A stretch of 64,000 bases of DNA from Hymenobacter aranciens (GTDB taxonomy: Bacteria > Bacteroidota > Bacteroidia > Cytophagales > Hymenobacteraceae): the NCBI RefSeq assembly GCF_030580865.1, contig NZ_JAUQSY010000006.1, positions 186,001 to 250,000 of the forward strand. The letters run 5' to 3'. Position 1 is the first letter of the stretch, and each line of letters starts with the position of its first letter. This document shows, in pieces, positions 1-7,741 of this stretch. Both the position numbers and the translations under genes were made by a program. Below the pieces are notes generated by a model. That model saw only the letters and a list, made by a program, of their open reading frames with translations, made no database searches and was not told the DNA's origin.

Positions 1-919
1 TAACACCCAGAAAGTGTTATACATCTCGCCTACCAAGCTCATCTCGGTGGGCTACGAGGCGCAGCTGCCGTACGACGTCACCACCACCGGCCCCAGCACC
101 GCCAATCCTGTGCCCGCCCCCACCACCACGCGGGTCGATGCCGCCCGTGGCATCCGGCTGGCTTTCAACGCGCCGGTGATTTCGCGCAACAATTTTATTC
201 TTAACCTCGGCCTCACGTACTGGAACACCGGCCTGAGCCTGGCCAACCCCGAACGCTCACTGCTGTTTGCCAAGCTCGACGACGGCCTGCGCACCACCGG
301 CTTCAACGCCACTGTGTTTAAGCCCTTCGACAGCAAGCATTTTTTACTACTGCAAGGCAACGTGGACGCCAACGGCAACTACCGCAAGCCCGGCGACCTG
401 AGCAGCAAGCACATCACTTACAGCGGCACGGCCATCTTCGGCTGGAAGCCCAACGACAACCTGCAGTGGGGCGTGGGCGCCTCGCGCACCTACCGGGCGG
501 GGCAGCTGCTCTACATCCCGGTGCTGCTCTACAACCGCACGTTCTCGCCCAAATGGGGCTGCGAAGTGGTGTTCCCGGCCCGCGCCGAGCTGCGGCGCAA
601 CTTCGGCACCACGGCGCTGCTTAAAATTGGCTATGAGCTGGAAGGCAACGCTTACTACCTGGGTAACGTGGGCGCCGACGACTACTACCTGCGCCGGGGC
701 GAGTTGAAGCCGCGCCTTACCTACGAGCGGCAGCTGGTGGGTTTCATCTGGGTGTCGGCCCAGGCGGGCCTGCGCTACAACTACCGCAACGACGTATTCA
801 GCCACCAAAATCCCACCGGCGAGAAAGAAAGTCTGCTGGGTTCCGAGCCTTCGCTGTATAGCAACAAGCTCACTAATCCGCTGTATTTCAACCTCAGCGT
901 AAACCTGGTTAGTCCGTAA
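1..919 (+). CDS. Outer-membrane beta-barrel protein (DUF6268-like), 5' end missing
   Basis: The frame is open from base 2, so the signal peptide and N-terminus lie outside the window; 305 residues are visible. The chain is made of alternating aromatic/polar strands ending in a final strand (LYFNLSVNLVSP) typical of an outer-membrane barrel C-terminus. Repeated strand-turn patterns such as GWKPNDNLQWGVGASRTYR resemble Bacteroidota barrel proteins annotated DUF6268. Role unknown, probably a surface or porin-like protein. It is followed by a hairpin terminator at 954-986, so it is separate from the sigma-factor operon. The barrel assignment is fairly secure, the DUF number less so. Confidence 0.6.
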   Translation, partial: NTQKVLYISPTKLISVGYEAQLPYDVTTTGPSTANPVPAPTTTRVDAARGIRLAFNAPVISRNNFILNLGLTYWNTGLSLANPERSLLFAKLDDGLRTTGFNATVFKPFDSKHFLLLQGNVDANGNYRKPGDLSSKHITYSGTAIFGWKPNDNLQWGVGASRTYRAGQLLYIPVLLYNRTFSPKWGCEVVFPARAELRRNFGTTALLKIGYELEGNAYYLGNVGADDYYLRRGELKPRLTYERQLVGFIWVSAQAGLRYNYRNDVFSHQNPTGEKESLLGSEPSLYSNKLTNPLYFNLSVNLVSP

Positions 920-953
920 AAAATTTGTAGACGGCTTGGGCAGTTGATTTTAC

Positions 954-986
954 TAAAGGGCGGAGCTTGCTTCGCCCTTTATTTTT
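954..986 (+). terminator. Rho-independent terminator after the barrel gene
   Basis: An 8-bp stem (AAAGGGCG at 955-962 pairing with CGCCCTTT at 973-980) is followed by ATTTTT. Confidence 0.7.
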
Positions 987-1043
987 GCCGGGTGCGCCGC
1001 TGCCGGGCATCGTGTAGCGCGGGCCACATGGGCGCCCGCCCGT

Positions 1044-1051
1044 TATCTTTC
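1044..1051 (+). promoter_or_regulatory. Near-consensus Bacteroidota -7 element upstream of the sigma-factor gene
   Basis: TATCTTTC differs from TAnnTTTG only in the last base. It lies 8 bases before the ATG at 1060, so a transcript from it would have almost no leader. Confidence 0.4.
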
Positions 1052-1059
1052 CCTGTAGA

Positions 1060-1719
1060 ATGTTTTTCCGCCGCCGCCCTGCGCCCGCTGCCGCCGCCCC
1101 GCTCTCCGACCAGGAGCTGCTGGCCCGCTACCGCGCGCACGGCGACGTGGCCGACCTCGGCCTGCTCTACGACCGCTATATGCCTGAGGCCTTTGCCGTG
1201 TGCCGCCGCTACCTGGCCCCGCCCGACGAAGACGCCCAGGATGCCGTGATGCAGCTCTTCGAGCACCTGGTCATCAAGCTCCGAACCCACGAGCCCGAGA
1301 ACTTCCCGGCCTGGCTGCACATCACGGCCCGCAACTACTGCCTCATGCAGCTGCGCTCGCAAAAACGGGCCGGGGGCAAAGTTTTGCAATTTCCTGACGC
1401 CGTGGATATGGAAATTGCCGCCGCCCCGCATCTGCAAGGCGCGGCCCAGGACGCCGCCGAGGCCGAGGAGAACGAAATCCGTCTCCAGAGCATCGAGCAC
1501 GCCCTGGCCCAGCTGCCCGCCACCCAGCGGCAGTGCCTCGAATTGTTTTTCCTCGAAAAAAAGAGCTACCGCGAAGTGGCCGAAATCACCGGCCTCGAAA
1601 TCAACCTCGTAAAAAGCCACCTGCAAAACGGCAAGCGTATGCTGCGCCGCCAGCTCGACCCACCCGCGCCGGCCGCTTCGCCGGCCTCTTCCGCGTCTCC
1701 GCTCCATGTCCGCCGCTAA
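1060..1719 (+). CDS. ECF-type sigma-70 family RNA polymerase sigma factor
   Basis: This 219-residue protein has the two-domain layout of ECF sigma factors. Region 2 (about residues 25-105) contains LYDRYMPEAFAVCRRYL and the AWLHITARNYCL promoter-melting helix. Region 4 (about 152-196) contains LPATQRQCLELFFLEKKSYR followed by the helix-turn-helix EITGLEINLVKSHLQNGK. It should direct RNA polymerase to a small regulon under extracytoplasmic control. Its last 14 bases overlap the next gene, which has an anti-sigma zinc motif, so the pair is probably co-translated and the neighbour is its likely regulator. The target genes cannot be read from this window. Confidence 0.9.
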   Translation: MFFRRRPAPAAAAPLSDQELLARYRAHGDVADLGLLYDRYMPEAFAVCRRYLAPPDEDAQDAVMQLFEHLVIKLRTHEPENFPAWLHITARNYCLMQLRSQKRAGGKVLQFPDAVDMEIAAAPHLQGAAQDAAEAEENEIRLQSIEHALAQLPATQRQCLELFFLEKKSYREVAEITGLEINLVKSHLQNGKRMLRRQLDPPAPAASPASSASPLHVRR

Positions 1720-2812
1720 GTTTACATCAGCCCTGCTCACCGCGCCCGGCCCGCACCCGGACGTGGACCTGCTGCGCCGGTACGCGGCCGGCACCCTCCC
1801 GCCGGCCGAGCAGCAGCCCATCGAAGCCCACACCCTTGACTGCGAGCGTTGCGACGACCTCGTGGCCGGCTTCGCCATGGGTACCCCCGCCAGCACCGAC
1901 CAGGCCGTGGCCGAGCTGCGCACCCGCCTGCAGGCGCGCCTGCAACAGCCCGAGCTGCGCCCCGTGGGCCGCCCGCTCTGGCAGCCGCTGGCCGCCGCGG
2001 CCACCATTGCGGGCCTGCTGGCCGGCGGCCTCTGGGGCTGGCAGCACAACGCGCCCAGCACCCAGCCCGACCTGGCCCGCACCACAGTAGTGGCCCCCGC
2101 CACCCCGCCCGCGCCGCCCGCAACCGCCGCCCCGGCCGAAATGGCGGCGGCACCAGCCGAGCCAGCCACTGAGCCAGCCGCCAACGCCACTCCCGCTACC
2201 GAAGTAGCCGCCGCGCCGCCCGCCGTGGCCGCGCCGGGCCGCGCGGCCAGGCCCGCCGCCCGCCCCACCCCGCCCGCCGCGGCAGCCGCCGATACCGACG
2301 TAGCCGTGGTACTGACTCCGGTCACCAGCTCGGCCGCCTCAGCCGAAGCCGCCCCCGATTTTGCCCTGAACGACGAGCTGACGGCTAAACAGGAAGAAGC
2401 CAAGGACGACAAAGCCGCCGCGCCCAGCGTGGCAGCCAGCCGCGCCAGTATGAAAGCCAAAACCGCCGCCCCCGCCGCCGAGGGCAGCGTGCGCCGCCCC
2501 GAGCCCATGCCGCCGGTGCCCGCCCTGCCCGCCCAGCCCCTGGGCGGCATGAAAACCCTGAAAGAATACCTGCGCCGCGCCGCCACCGAGTTCGAGCCCG
2601 AAATCAACACCACCCGCCTCACCGGCATGGTGCATATCAAGGCCACGGTAGGCGAAGACGGCCGCCTCCACAACGTGAAAGTAACCCGCGGCCTGCGCGA
2701 CGACTACGACGCCGAAGCCGAGCGCATCGTGTGCGACGGCCCCACCTGGACACCCGCCGTCTCGGCCGGCCGCCGCGTACCCACCACGGTAGAAATCTCG
2801 GTACCATTTTAA
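1706..2812 (+). CDS. Membrane anti-sigma factor fused to a TonB C-terminal domain
   Basis: Residues 15-55 look like a zinc-binding anti-sigma domain: LLRRYAAGTLP is followed by the ZAS-type pattern H42-x3-C46-x2-C49. One membrane segment spans about 94-112. It is followed by a long Ala/Pro-rich linker of a kind that could cross the periplasm (about 120-285). The last 80 residues form a TonB C-terminal domain (TGMVHIKATVGEDGRLHNVK ... TPAVSAGRRVPTTVEISVPF). The layout predicts a cytoplasmic sigma-binding head, an inner-membrane anchor and a periplasmic tail able to touch an outer-membrane receptor. It overlaps the sigma gene by 14 bases. The domain calls are read from sequence; the signalling role is inferred. 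It could instead be mainly an energy transducer with a vestigial zinc head. Confidence 0.75.
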   Translation: MSAAKFTSALLTAPGPHPDVDLLRRYAAGTLPPAEQQPIEAHTLDCERCDDLVAGFAMGTPASTDQAVAELRTRLQARLQQPELRPVGRPLWQPLAAAATIAGLLAGGLWGWQHNAPSTQPDLARTTVVAPATPPAPPATAAPAEMAAAPAEPATEPAANATPATEVAAAPPAVAAPGRAARPAARPTPPAAAAADTDVAVVLTPVTSSAASAEAAPDFALNDELTAKQEEAKDDKAAAPSVAASRASMKAKTAAPAAEGSVRRPEPMPPVPALPAQPLGGMKTLKEYLRRAATEFEPEINTTRLTGMVHIKATVGEDGRLHNVKVTRGLRDDYDAEAERIVCDGPTWTPAVSAGRRVPTTVEISVPF

Positions 2813-2813
2813 G

Positions 2814-3023
2814 GAACGACACTCCCCTCCTTGGAAAGGAGGGGATGTGAGCTGCGAAGAGCAGCGAACGGGGGTGGTTCGCCCGGTCGCGCCGCCTGGG
2901 CTTTTGGAGTAGTTAAATAAAAATTACTGCGATGTTCTACCGGCGCGAGCGGGCGAACCACCCCCGTTCGGCGCTCAGCGCGCCTCACATCCCCTCCTTT
3001 CCAAGGAGGGGAGCTTGTCGTTC
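2814..3023. mobile_element. MITE-like palindromic element, about 210 bp (copy 1)
   Basis: The segment starts with GAACGAC and ends with GTCGTTC. Inside these ends lie CTCCCCTCCTTGGAAAGG and its reverse complement, and further in GAACGGGGGTGGTTCGCCCG at 2867-2886 faces its inverse near 2950-2970. The whole segment is therefore one large imperfect inverted repeat around an AT-rich centre. No coding sequence is credible. It sits between the stop codon of the anti-sigma/TonB gene and the fumC promoter. A related segment of nearly equal length lies at 63250-63456. Each arm also contains a small hairpin of its own (CCCCTCC/GGAGGGG). Confidence 0.65.
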
Positions 3024-3041
3024 TACTCCTGCGAACGGCCG

Positions 3042-3049
3042 TACTTTTG
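3042..3049 (+). promoter_or_regulatory. Bacteroidota -7 promoter element for fumC
   Basis: TACTTTTG is an exact match to TAnnTTTG, 48 bases before the fumC ATG and just outside the palindromic element. No clear -33 TTTG is visible. Confidence 0.6.
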
Positions 3050-3097
3050 TAGCAACTCAACGCAGTTCTACTTCCCTCCCATCCCTCATTCACCATC

Positions 3098-4498
3098 ATG
3101 GCTTTTCGCACCGAAAAGGATACCATGGGCACCGTGCAGGTACCCGCCGACGCCTACTGGGGCGCCCAGACCCAGCGTTCCATCGAGAATTTCCCCATCG
3201 CGCAGGACATCAACCGCATGCCGAAAGAAATTATCAAAGCCTTCGCCATTCTGAAAAAAGCCGCCGCCCTCACCAACCGCGACGCCGGCATCCTGACGCC
3301 CGAAAAGGCCGAGCTGATTGGCAAAGTGTGCGACGAAATCCTGGCCGGCAAGCTCGACGAGTCGTTCCCGCTGGTGGTGTGGCAAACCGGCTCGGGCACC
3401 CAGAGCAACATGAACGTGAATGAGGTAGTGGCCTACCGCGGCCACGTACTGCAGGGCGGCAGCCTCGCCGACGAGAAGAAATTCCTGGCTCCGAACGACG
3501 ACGTGAACAAGAGCCAAAGCTCAAACGACACCTTCCCGACGGCCATGCACATCGCGGCCTACAAAATCCTGGTCGAAACTACGATTCCGGGCATCGAGAA
3601 GCTGCGCGATACGCTGAAGGCGAAGAGCAAGGAATTCATGAATGTGGTGAAAATCGGCCGCACCCACTTCATGGATGCCACGCCGCTCACGCTGGGCCAG
3701 GAGTTTTCGGGCTACGTTTCGCAGCTCGACCACGGCCTGCGCGCCATCAACAACACGCTGGCCCACTTGAGCGAGCTGGCCCTGGGCGGCACCGCCGTAG
3801 GCACCGGCATCAACACGCCGCCGAACTACGCGGTGAACGTGGCCCAGCACATTGCCGACCTCACCAAGCTGCCCTTCGTCACGGCCGAAAACAAGTTTGA
3901 GGCCCTGGCTGCCCACGATGCCATCGTAGAAGCCCACGGTGCGCTGAAAACGGTGGCCGTTAGCCTGATGAAAATCGCCAACGACGTGCGCATGCTCAGC
4001 TCGGGTCCCCGCGCCGGCATTGGCGAAATCTCCATCCCCGACAATGAGCCCGGCTCCAGCATCATGCCCGGCAAGGTGAACCCCACCCAGTGCGAAGCCA
4101 TGACCATGGTGGCCGCTCAGGTGATGGGCAACGACGTGGCCATCACCGTGGGCGGCTCGATGGGCCACTTCGAGCTGAACGTGTTCAAGCCGGTGATGAT
4201 TTACAATTTCCTGCACTCGGCCCGCCTCATCGGCGACGTGTGCGTGGCCTTCAACGACAAGTGCGCCGTGGGCATCGAGCCCATCCTGCCCAACATCAAG
4301 AAGCACGTCGACAGCAGCCTGATGCTGGTGACGGCCCTCAACCCCCACATCGGCTACTACAAAGCCGCCGAAATTGCCCAGACGGCCCACAAAAACCACT
4401 CGACCCTCAAAGAAACCGCCCTCAAGCTCGGCTACCTCACCGCCGAGCAGTACGACGAGTGGATGAAGCCCGAGGAAATGGTGGGCGAAATCAAGTAG
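3098..4498 (+). CDS. fumC: Class II fumarate hydratase (fumarase C)
   Basis: Catalyses the reversible hydration of fumarate to L-malate in the TCA cycle; cytoplasmic homotetramer without an iron-sulfur cluster. The 466-residue length is normal. Family landmarks are [26 protein letters not shown], the [16 protein letters not shown] segment, and the superfamily signature [11 protein letters not shown] at about residues 318-328. It is monocistronic: its own promoter lies at 3042 and a strong terminator follows at 4523-4559. Aspartase and argininosuccinate lyase are relatives, but the motif set fits fumarase throughout. Confidence 0.97.
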   Translation: MAFRTEKDTMGTVQVPADAYWGAQTQRSIENFPIAQDINRMPKEIIKAFAILKKAAALTNRDAGILTPEKAELIGKVCDEILAGKLDESFPLVVWQTGSGTQSNMNVNEVVAYRGHVLQGGSLADEKKFLAPNDDVNKSQSSNDTFPTAMHIAAYKILVETTIPGIEKLRDTLKAKSKEFMNVVKIGRTHFMDATPLTLGQEFSGYVSQLDHGLRAINNTLAHLSELALGGTAVGTGINTPPNYAVNVAQHIADLTKLPFVTAENKFEALAAHDAIVEAHGALKTVAVSLMKIANDVRMLSSGPRAGIGEISIPDNEPGSSIMPGKVNPTQCEAMTMVAAQVMGNDVAITVGGSMGHFELNVFKPVMIYNFLHSARLIGDVCVAFNDKCAVGIEPILPNIKKHVDSSLMLVTALNPHIGYYKAAEIAQTAHKNHSTLKETALKLGYLTAEQYDEWMKPEEMVGEIK

Positions 4499-4522
4499 CC
4501 ACCCGCTAGCTCCAGGTAGCGC

Positions 4523-4559
4523 AAAAGCGTCAGGCGAATAATTCGCCTGACGCTTTTTT
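4523..4559 (+). terminator. Terminator after fumC, abutting the next promoter
   Basis: AAAAGCGTCAGGCGAA pairs with TTCGCCTGACGCTTTT and ends in a T-run; almost no loop separates the arms. The -7 element of the next gene begins three bases later, at 4562. Confidence 0.9.
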
Positions 4560-4561
4560 GT

Positions 4562-4569
4562 TATCTTTG
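4562..4569 (+). promoter_or_regulatory. Exact -7 promoter element giving a near-leaderless transcript
   Basis: TATCTTTG matches TAnnTTTG exactly and ends 6 bases before the ATG at 4576. This is the same spacing as at pheS (54255-54262 and ATG 54269). Confidence 0.6.
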
Positions 4570-4575
4570 CGTTGC

Positions 4576-5106
4576 ATGTTTAATACTATTCTCCCCTACC
4601 GGCGCGTGCAACGCAACCGCAACCGTACCGAGGGGCGGGAAAGCTGGCAGTGGCTCGACATCTACAAGTTTTTCATGCACTCGCCCAGTTCGCGCCGCAA
4701 GTACCTGGTCGAAATCCACGCCTACGACGACCACCTGTACACGGCCGATTTCTACGCCAAAGTGCATAATTTGAACCGCTACCGCCTGCGCACCAACCAG
4801 CAGGCGGCGGGTAAGCTGGGCGGCACGGTGCTGGCCATTCTGGCCGAGGTAATCCGGCACGACCCGCAGGCGTGTTTTGGGTTTATTGCCGCGGCGATGG
4901 TGGATGAGACGAGTGACCGTCGCACCAAGCGCTTCGAGCTTTACACGCGGATGCTGGAACTGAAACTTAATCCAACACGTCACGTCATGGTATCAAGGCC
5001 AGAAAACAGTAGTATTTTTGTTTTACCTGCGGAGCTAGCTTCGCAACCAGCAGTTGCTGATTCAATCATAGCCCGTTATGAAAGCATTTTCGCCGAAACG
5101 TTCTAA
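4576..5106 (+). CDS. Uncharacterised 176-aa protein of a Bacteroidota family
   Basis: No function recognised. I start it at the ATG at 4576, because the open frame further upstream runs into the fumC terminator and the promoter at 4562. The middle of the protein has a dense run of conserved-looking residues: RRKYLVEIHAYDDHLYTADF, a YRLRTNQ segment, FGFIAAAMVDET, and RTKRFELYTRMLE. This reads like a compact alpha/beta fold with no signal peptide or membrane segment. The last quarter (from about 4960) is visibly less GC-rich and uses AT-richer codons than the rest of the window, as does the overlapping downstream gene. The two probably travel together; the start of the downstream gene lies 29 bases inside this one. 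Confidence 0.6.
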   Translation: MFNTILPYRRVQRNRNRTEGRESWQWLDIYKFFMHSPSSRRKYLVEIHAYDDHLYTADFYAKVHNLNRYRLRTNQQAAGKLGGTVLAILAEVIRHDPQACFGFIAAAMVDETSDRRTKRFELYTRMLELKLNPTRHVMVSRPENSSIFVLPAELASQPAVADSIIARYESIFAETF

Positions 5107-5266
5107 AAAGCATGACCCGCGTCAAGTGGCACGTGAGGCTCGTAAAGCTGCTCGTCGCGAATCTGAGCCTGATAATGCTGAGCTATTCTTGGTGCGCGAG
5201 GATGGCAGCAAATACTATCTGCACAAGCCTCAACCACAAATCCCCGGCTACACCTACGCCTTCTAG
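5078..5266 (+). CDS. Small basic protein of 62 aa overlapping the previous gene
   Basis: Starts with ATG inside the last 29 bases of the preceding gene in another frame, so translational coupling is likely. The first half is strongly basic (KRSKKHDPRQVAREARKAAR). The second half is a short strand-rich tail (LFLVREDGSKYYLHKP, then IPGYTYAF). There is no membrane segment. Codon use is AT-richer than the window, matching the end of its partner, which supports a real unit of foreign or recently acquired origin. A terminator follows at 5289. The function is unknown; a small partner or antitoxin-like role is only a guess. Confidence 0.55.
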   Translation: MKAFSPKRSKKHDPRQVAREARKAARRESEPDNAELFLVREDGSKYYLHKPQPQIPGYTYAF

Positions 5267-5288
5267 CCCCGATTTTCGGAATTCATAA

Positions 5289-5326
5289 GCCGCCCCTCCT
5301 ACCAGAGGGGCGGCTTTTCTTTTTTC
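5289..5326 (+). terminator. Terminator after the low-GC gene pair
   Basis: GCCGCCCCTC pairs with GAGGGGCGGC, followed by TTTTCTTTTTT. A near-consensus -7 element (CATCTTTG, 5330-5337) for the next gene begins directly after the T-tract. Confidence 0.85.
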
Positions 5327-5363
5327 CGGCATCTTTGCTTTCACTTTTCAATTCCCATTATTT

Positions 5364-6086
5364 ATGCGCCCCGCCGATACCCGCCACCGTGGCCCGCACC
5401 CGGAAGATGACCGGCTGTTTGCGCCCAAATGGCTGCCGCTGATGCGCCAGGCGGTGAGTGAATTATCGTGGCTGCTGACGCGCGACTATCCTTCGGGTGC
5501 GGCCGTGAAGCTGGTGGGCGACCGCTACGCCATGACCGAACGCCAGCGCTGGGCCGTGGCCCGCGCCTCCTGCGCCGACGCCAGCCGCGCCAGGCGCATC
5601 GCCAAACGGCTGCAACCGGCAGAAGTGAGCGGCCGGCCAATTGCCATCGACGGCTTCAACCTTATTATCATTCTCGAAACGGCCCTCAGCGGCGGCGTGG
5701 TATTGCGGGGGCGCGACGGCGCCTTTCGCGACTTATCGAGCATCCACGGCACCTACCGGGCGGTGCAGGAAACCGACCGCGCCATCCGGCTGGTGGCGGC
5801 GGCGCTGGCCCCGCTGACGCCCGGGCCGGTGCGCTGGCTGTTCGACCAGCCCGTGTCGAACAGCGGCCGGCTGGCGGCCCGGCTGCGCGACCTCGGCGCC
5901 GAGCTGGGTTTGCCCTGGACGGCTGAAGTAGTGATGGACCCCGACCGCGTGCTGGCCGTGACAAGCGATGTCGTGGTAACCGCCGACTCGGCCGTGCTCG
6001 ACCGCGCCGACGCTTGGCTCAACCTGACTGAGCTGGTGCTGCAGGCCGAGCCACCCGCCTGGCTGCTCGATTTGAGTGGGGATTGA
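5364..6086 (+). CDS. DUF434 / DUF5616 domain protein
   Basis: 240 residues with no signal peptide or membrane segment. The N-terminal part (about 15-90) carries FAPKWLPLMRQAVSELSWLL and LVGDRYAMTERQRWAV, which resemble DUF434. The C-terminal part (about 92-235) begins IAIDGFNLIIILETALSGGV and contains RGRDGAFRDLSSIHGTYR, resembling DUF5616. The acidic, sheet-like layout of the second part (IDGFN early, VVVTADSAVLDRAD late) is reminiscent of NYN/PIN-like metal-dependent nucleases, but that is my inference. The gene stands alone, with a near-consensus -7 element at 5330 and a terminator at 6118-6160. Confidence 0.75.
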   Translation: MRPADTRHRGPHPEDDRLFAPKWLPLMRQAVSELSWLLTRDYPSGAAVKLVGDRYAMTERQRWAVARASCADASRARRIAKRLQPAEVSGRPIAIDGFNLIIILETALSGGVVLRGRDGAFRDLSSIHGTYRAVQETDRAIRLVAAALAPLTPGPVRWLFDQPVSNSGRLAARLRDLGAELGLPWTAEVVMDPDRVLAVTSDVVVTADSAVLDRADAWLNLTELVLQAEPPAWLLDLSGD

Positions 6087-6117
6087 AGGGATAATCATTT
6101 GCTTCTTATTCAAAACT

Positions 6118-6160
6118 AAAGCTGCTTTTTCTTTGCTGGAAAGAGCGGCTTTTCTTTTTT
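6118..6160 (+). terminator. Terminator after the DUF434 gene, abutting the next promoter
   Basis: AAAGCTGCT pairs with AGCGGCTTT (one G-U pair), then TCTTTTTTT. The sequence that follows (CCGGCATCTTTGC) repeats the terminator-promoter junction seen at 5314-5338. Confidence 0.65.
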
Positions 6161-6196
6161 TCCCGGCATCTTTGCGGCCCGTTTGCATTCCCCCGC

Positions 6197-6790
6197 ATGG
6201 ATTTTTCGACGCACCTCGTTCTGGAAAACAACCGCGTCCGGCTGCGCCCGCTGGAGCTGGCCGACTTCGCCGCCCTCAAGGAAGTGGCCTTCGACCCGGA
6301 ATTGTGGCTTTACACCCTCACGGCCGCCCACACGCCGGTGGAGCTGGCGGCCTACCTGCGGCAGGCTTTGCACGGCCGCGAGCAGTGCCTGCGCTACCCG
6401 TTCGTCATCATCGACCGGCTTACGGGGCGCATTGCGGGCAGCACCAGCTACTACAACTGCCACCCGGACGAGAAGCGCTTGAGCATTGGCTATACCTGGG
6501 TGGGGCGTGATTTTCAGCGCAGCGGCCTCAACCGGGCCTGCAAGCACTTGCTGCTCAACCACGCTTTCGGCAACCTGGGCTGCGAGCGGGTGGAACTCGA
6601 AACCGACGCCCGCAACTGGAAGTCGCGCGAGGCCATGAGCCGCATGGGCGCTACCGAGGAGGGCATCCTGCGCAGCCACCGCATCACGCAGGGCGGCCGG
6701 CGGCGCGATACTGTCATTTTCAGCGTGCTGAAACCGGAATGGGACCAGCTGCGCCAGTCCGTGTTCAAAGAATTCGACGCCCGTGGCTGA
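6197..6790 (+). CDS. GNAT-family N-acetyltransferase (RimJ/RimL-like)
   Basis: 197 residues fitting the Acetyltransf_3 subfamily, which transfers acetyl from acetyl-CoA to an amine. It opens with VLENNRVRLRPLELADF and contains the core strand RIAGSTSYY. The acetyl-CoA loop region reads IGYTWVGRDFQRSGLNRACK, and late strands include VELETDARNWKSREAMSRMG, where the Asn and the MG turn are typical. The substrate is unknown; RimJ/RimL relatives modify ribosomal protein N-termini, but most such paralogues do not. It is preceded by a near-consensus -7 element (CATCTTTG, 6167-6174). Its stop overlaps the GTG start of the next gene by 8 bases. Confidence 0.88.
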   Translation: MDFSTHLVLENNRVRLRPLELADFAALKEVAFDPELWLYTLTAAHTPVELAAYLRQALHGREQCLRYPFVIIDRLTGRIAGSTSYYNCHPDEKRLSIGYTWVGRDFQRSGLNRACKHLLLNHAFGNLGCERVELETDARNWKSREAMSRMGATEEGILRSHRITQGGRRRDTVIFSVLKPEWDQLRQSVFKEFDARG

Positions 6791-7172
6791 GCCCTTCGAC
6801 CCCACCGGCGGCCGTACCGGCCTGGCGCGGCGGTTGGCCAGCGTCGGGCACTCGGTGCGCGGCATCTGGGTGGCTATGCGTGGCGAGTTTCACATGCAGG
6901 CGCATGCCGTGGCTACGATGGTGGTTATTGGGCTGGGGTTTTATTATCAGCTGGCTCGGCTGGAGTGGGCGCTGGTGGCGCTGGCCATTACCGGGGTATG
7001 GGTGGCTGAGCTGTTAAATACTGCCCTGGAGGCGCTGACGGACTTGGTGTCACCGGGCTTTCACCCGCTGGCGGGCAAGGCCAAGGACATTGCGGCGGGT
7101 GCGGTGCTGCTGGCGGCGCTGGGCGCGGTGGCGGTAGGGCTGCTGGTGTTTGGGCCGAAGGTGTTTTCCTGA
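6783..7172 (+). CDS. dgkA: Diacylglycerol/undecaprenol kinase family protein
   Basis: A small integral membrane kinase of 129 residues. In Gram-positive relatives the enzyme phosphorylates undecaprenol; in proteobacteria it recycles diacylglycerol. After an amphipathic N-terminal segment there are three membrane helices. The family signature ELLNTALEALTDLV is followed by HPLAGKAKDIAAGAVL, with the conserved Glu, Asn and Lys-Asp residues present. The start is a GTG inside the end of the GNAT gene (8-base overlap), so the two are translationally coupled. Which lipid is the substrate cannot be told from sequence. Confidence 0.88.
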   Translation: MAEPFDPTGGRTGLARRLASVGHSVRGIWVAMRGEFHMQAHAVATMVVIGLGFYYQLARLEWALVALAITGVWVAELLNTALEALTDLVSPGFHPLAGKAKDIAAGAVLLAALGAVAVGLLVFGPKVFS

Positions 7173-7276
7173 GTTTGTTGTTGAGCTTCATAAACTATTG
7201 TCCGGACTGGGCGTAAAGCCATGCCTACGCGGACGGCTTTTGGTCGCCGGGCGATTCTGTCATTAGTTCTTGTTTT

Positions 7277-7741
7277 ATGCGCTTTCTTGCCTCTGTGGCC
7301 GCTGGCCTATTGTTGTTTGCGGCCGCCTGCACTTCCGACCGCGTGGAGTTCGGCACGCCCACCAAAGCGCCCGAAAGCGGCTTCGTGAGCCAGCCCAACA
7401 CCCCTGCCCCCACCAGCGCCAACACCGTGGATGAAGTGCCCGCCCGCCTCATGGAGTCGGACACCACCCACCGCCCCGCTTGGCTGAAAAGCCGTATCGA
7501 CGCCATCCTGGCCGAGCGCAAGCGCAACCCCAAAATCCGCATCCTGACCTACCAGTACCGTGACCAAACGGTTTACTGGGAATCAGCGCCTTGCTGCGAC
7601 CAATTCTCCATTCTCTACGATACGCAGGGCAAGGTAATCTGCAACCCCGACGGCGGCATCACTGGCAAGGGCGACGGCAAATGTGCTGACTTCAATAAAA
7701 ACAAAACCAACGAAAAGATGGTCTGGCAAGACCCCAGGTAG
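7277..7741 (+). CDS. Lipoprotein of unknown function (DUF6970-like)
   Basis: 154 residues with a lipoprotein signal peptide ending LLLFAAAC, predicted to be attached to the membrane at Cys18. After a Pro/Thr-rich tether, the folded part contains RPAWLKSRIDAILAERK, TYQYRDQTVYW and a striking CCDQFSILYD, then ICNPDGGITGKGDGKCADF. The Cys pair and Gly/Asp-rich turn match a small Bacteroidota family I know as DUF6970. No activity is known. A heptamer-repeat hairpin starts immediately after the stop codon. Confidence 0.65.
   Translation: MRFLASVAAGLLLFAAACTSDRVEFGTPTKAPESGFVSQPNTPAPTSANTVDEVPARLMESDTTHRPAWLKSRIDAILAERKRNPKIRILTYQYRDQTVYWESAPCCDQFSILYDTQGKVICNPDGGITGKGDGKCADFNKNKTNEKMVWQDPR

Noticed and set aside
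979..2673. 564-codon minus-strand frame opposite the sigma/anti-sigma operon
   Set aside because: Antisense shadow created by the Ala/Pro-rich linker; the sigma and TonB domains on the plus strand are unmistakable.
4576..5266. Naming the low-GC pair a toxin-antitoxin system
   Set aside because: Layout alone does not identify one and neither protein matches a toxin family known to me.
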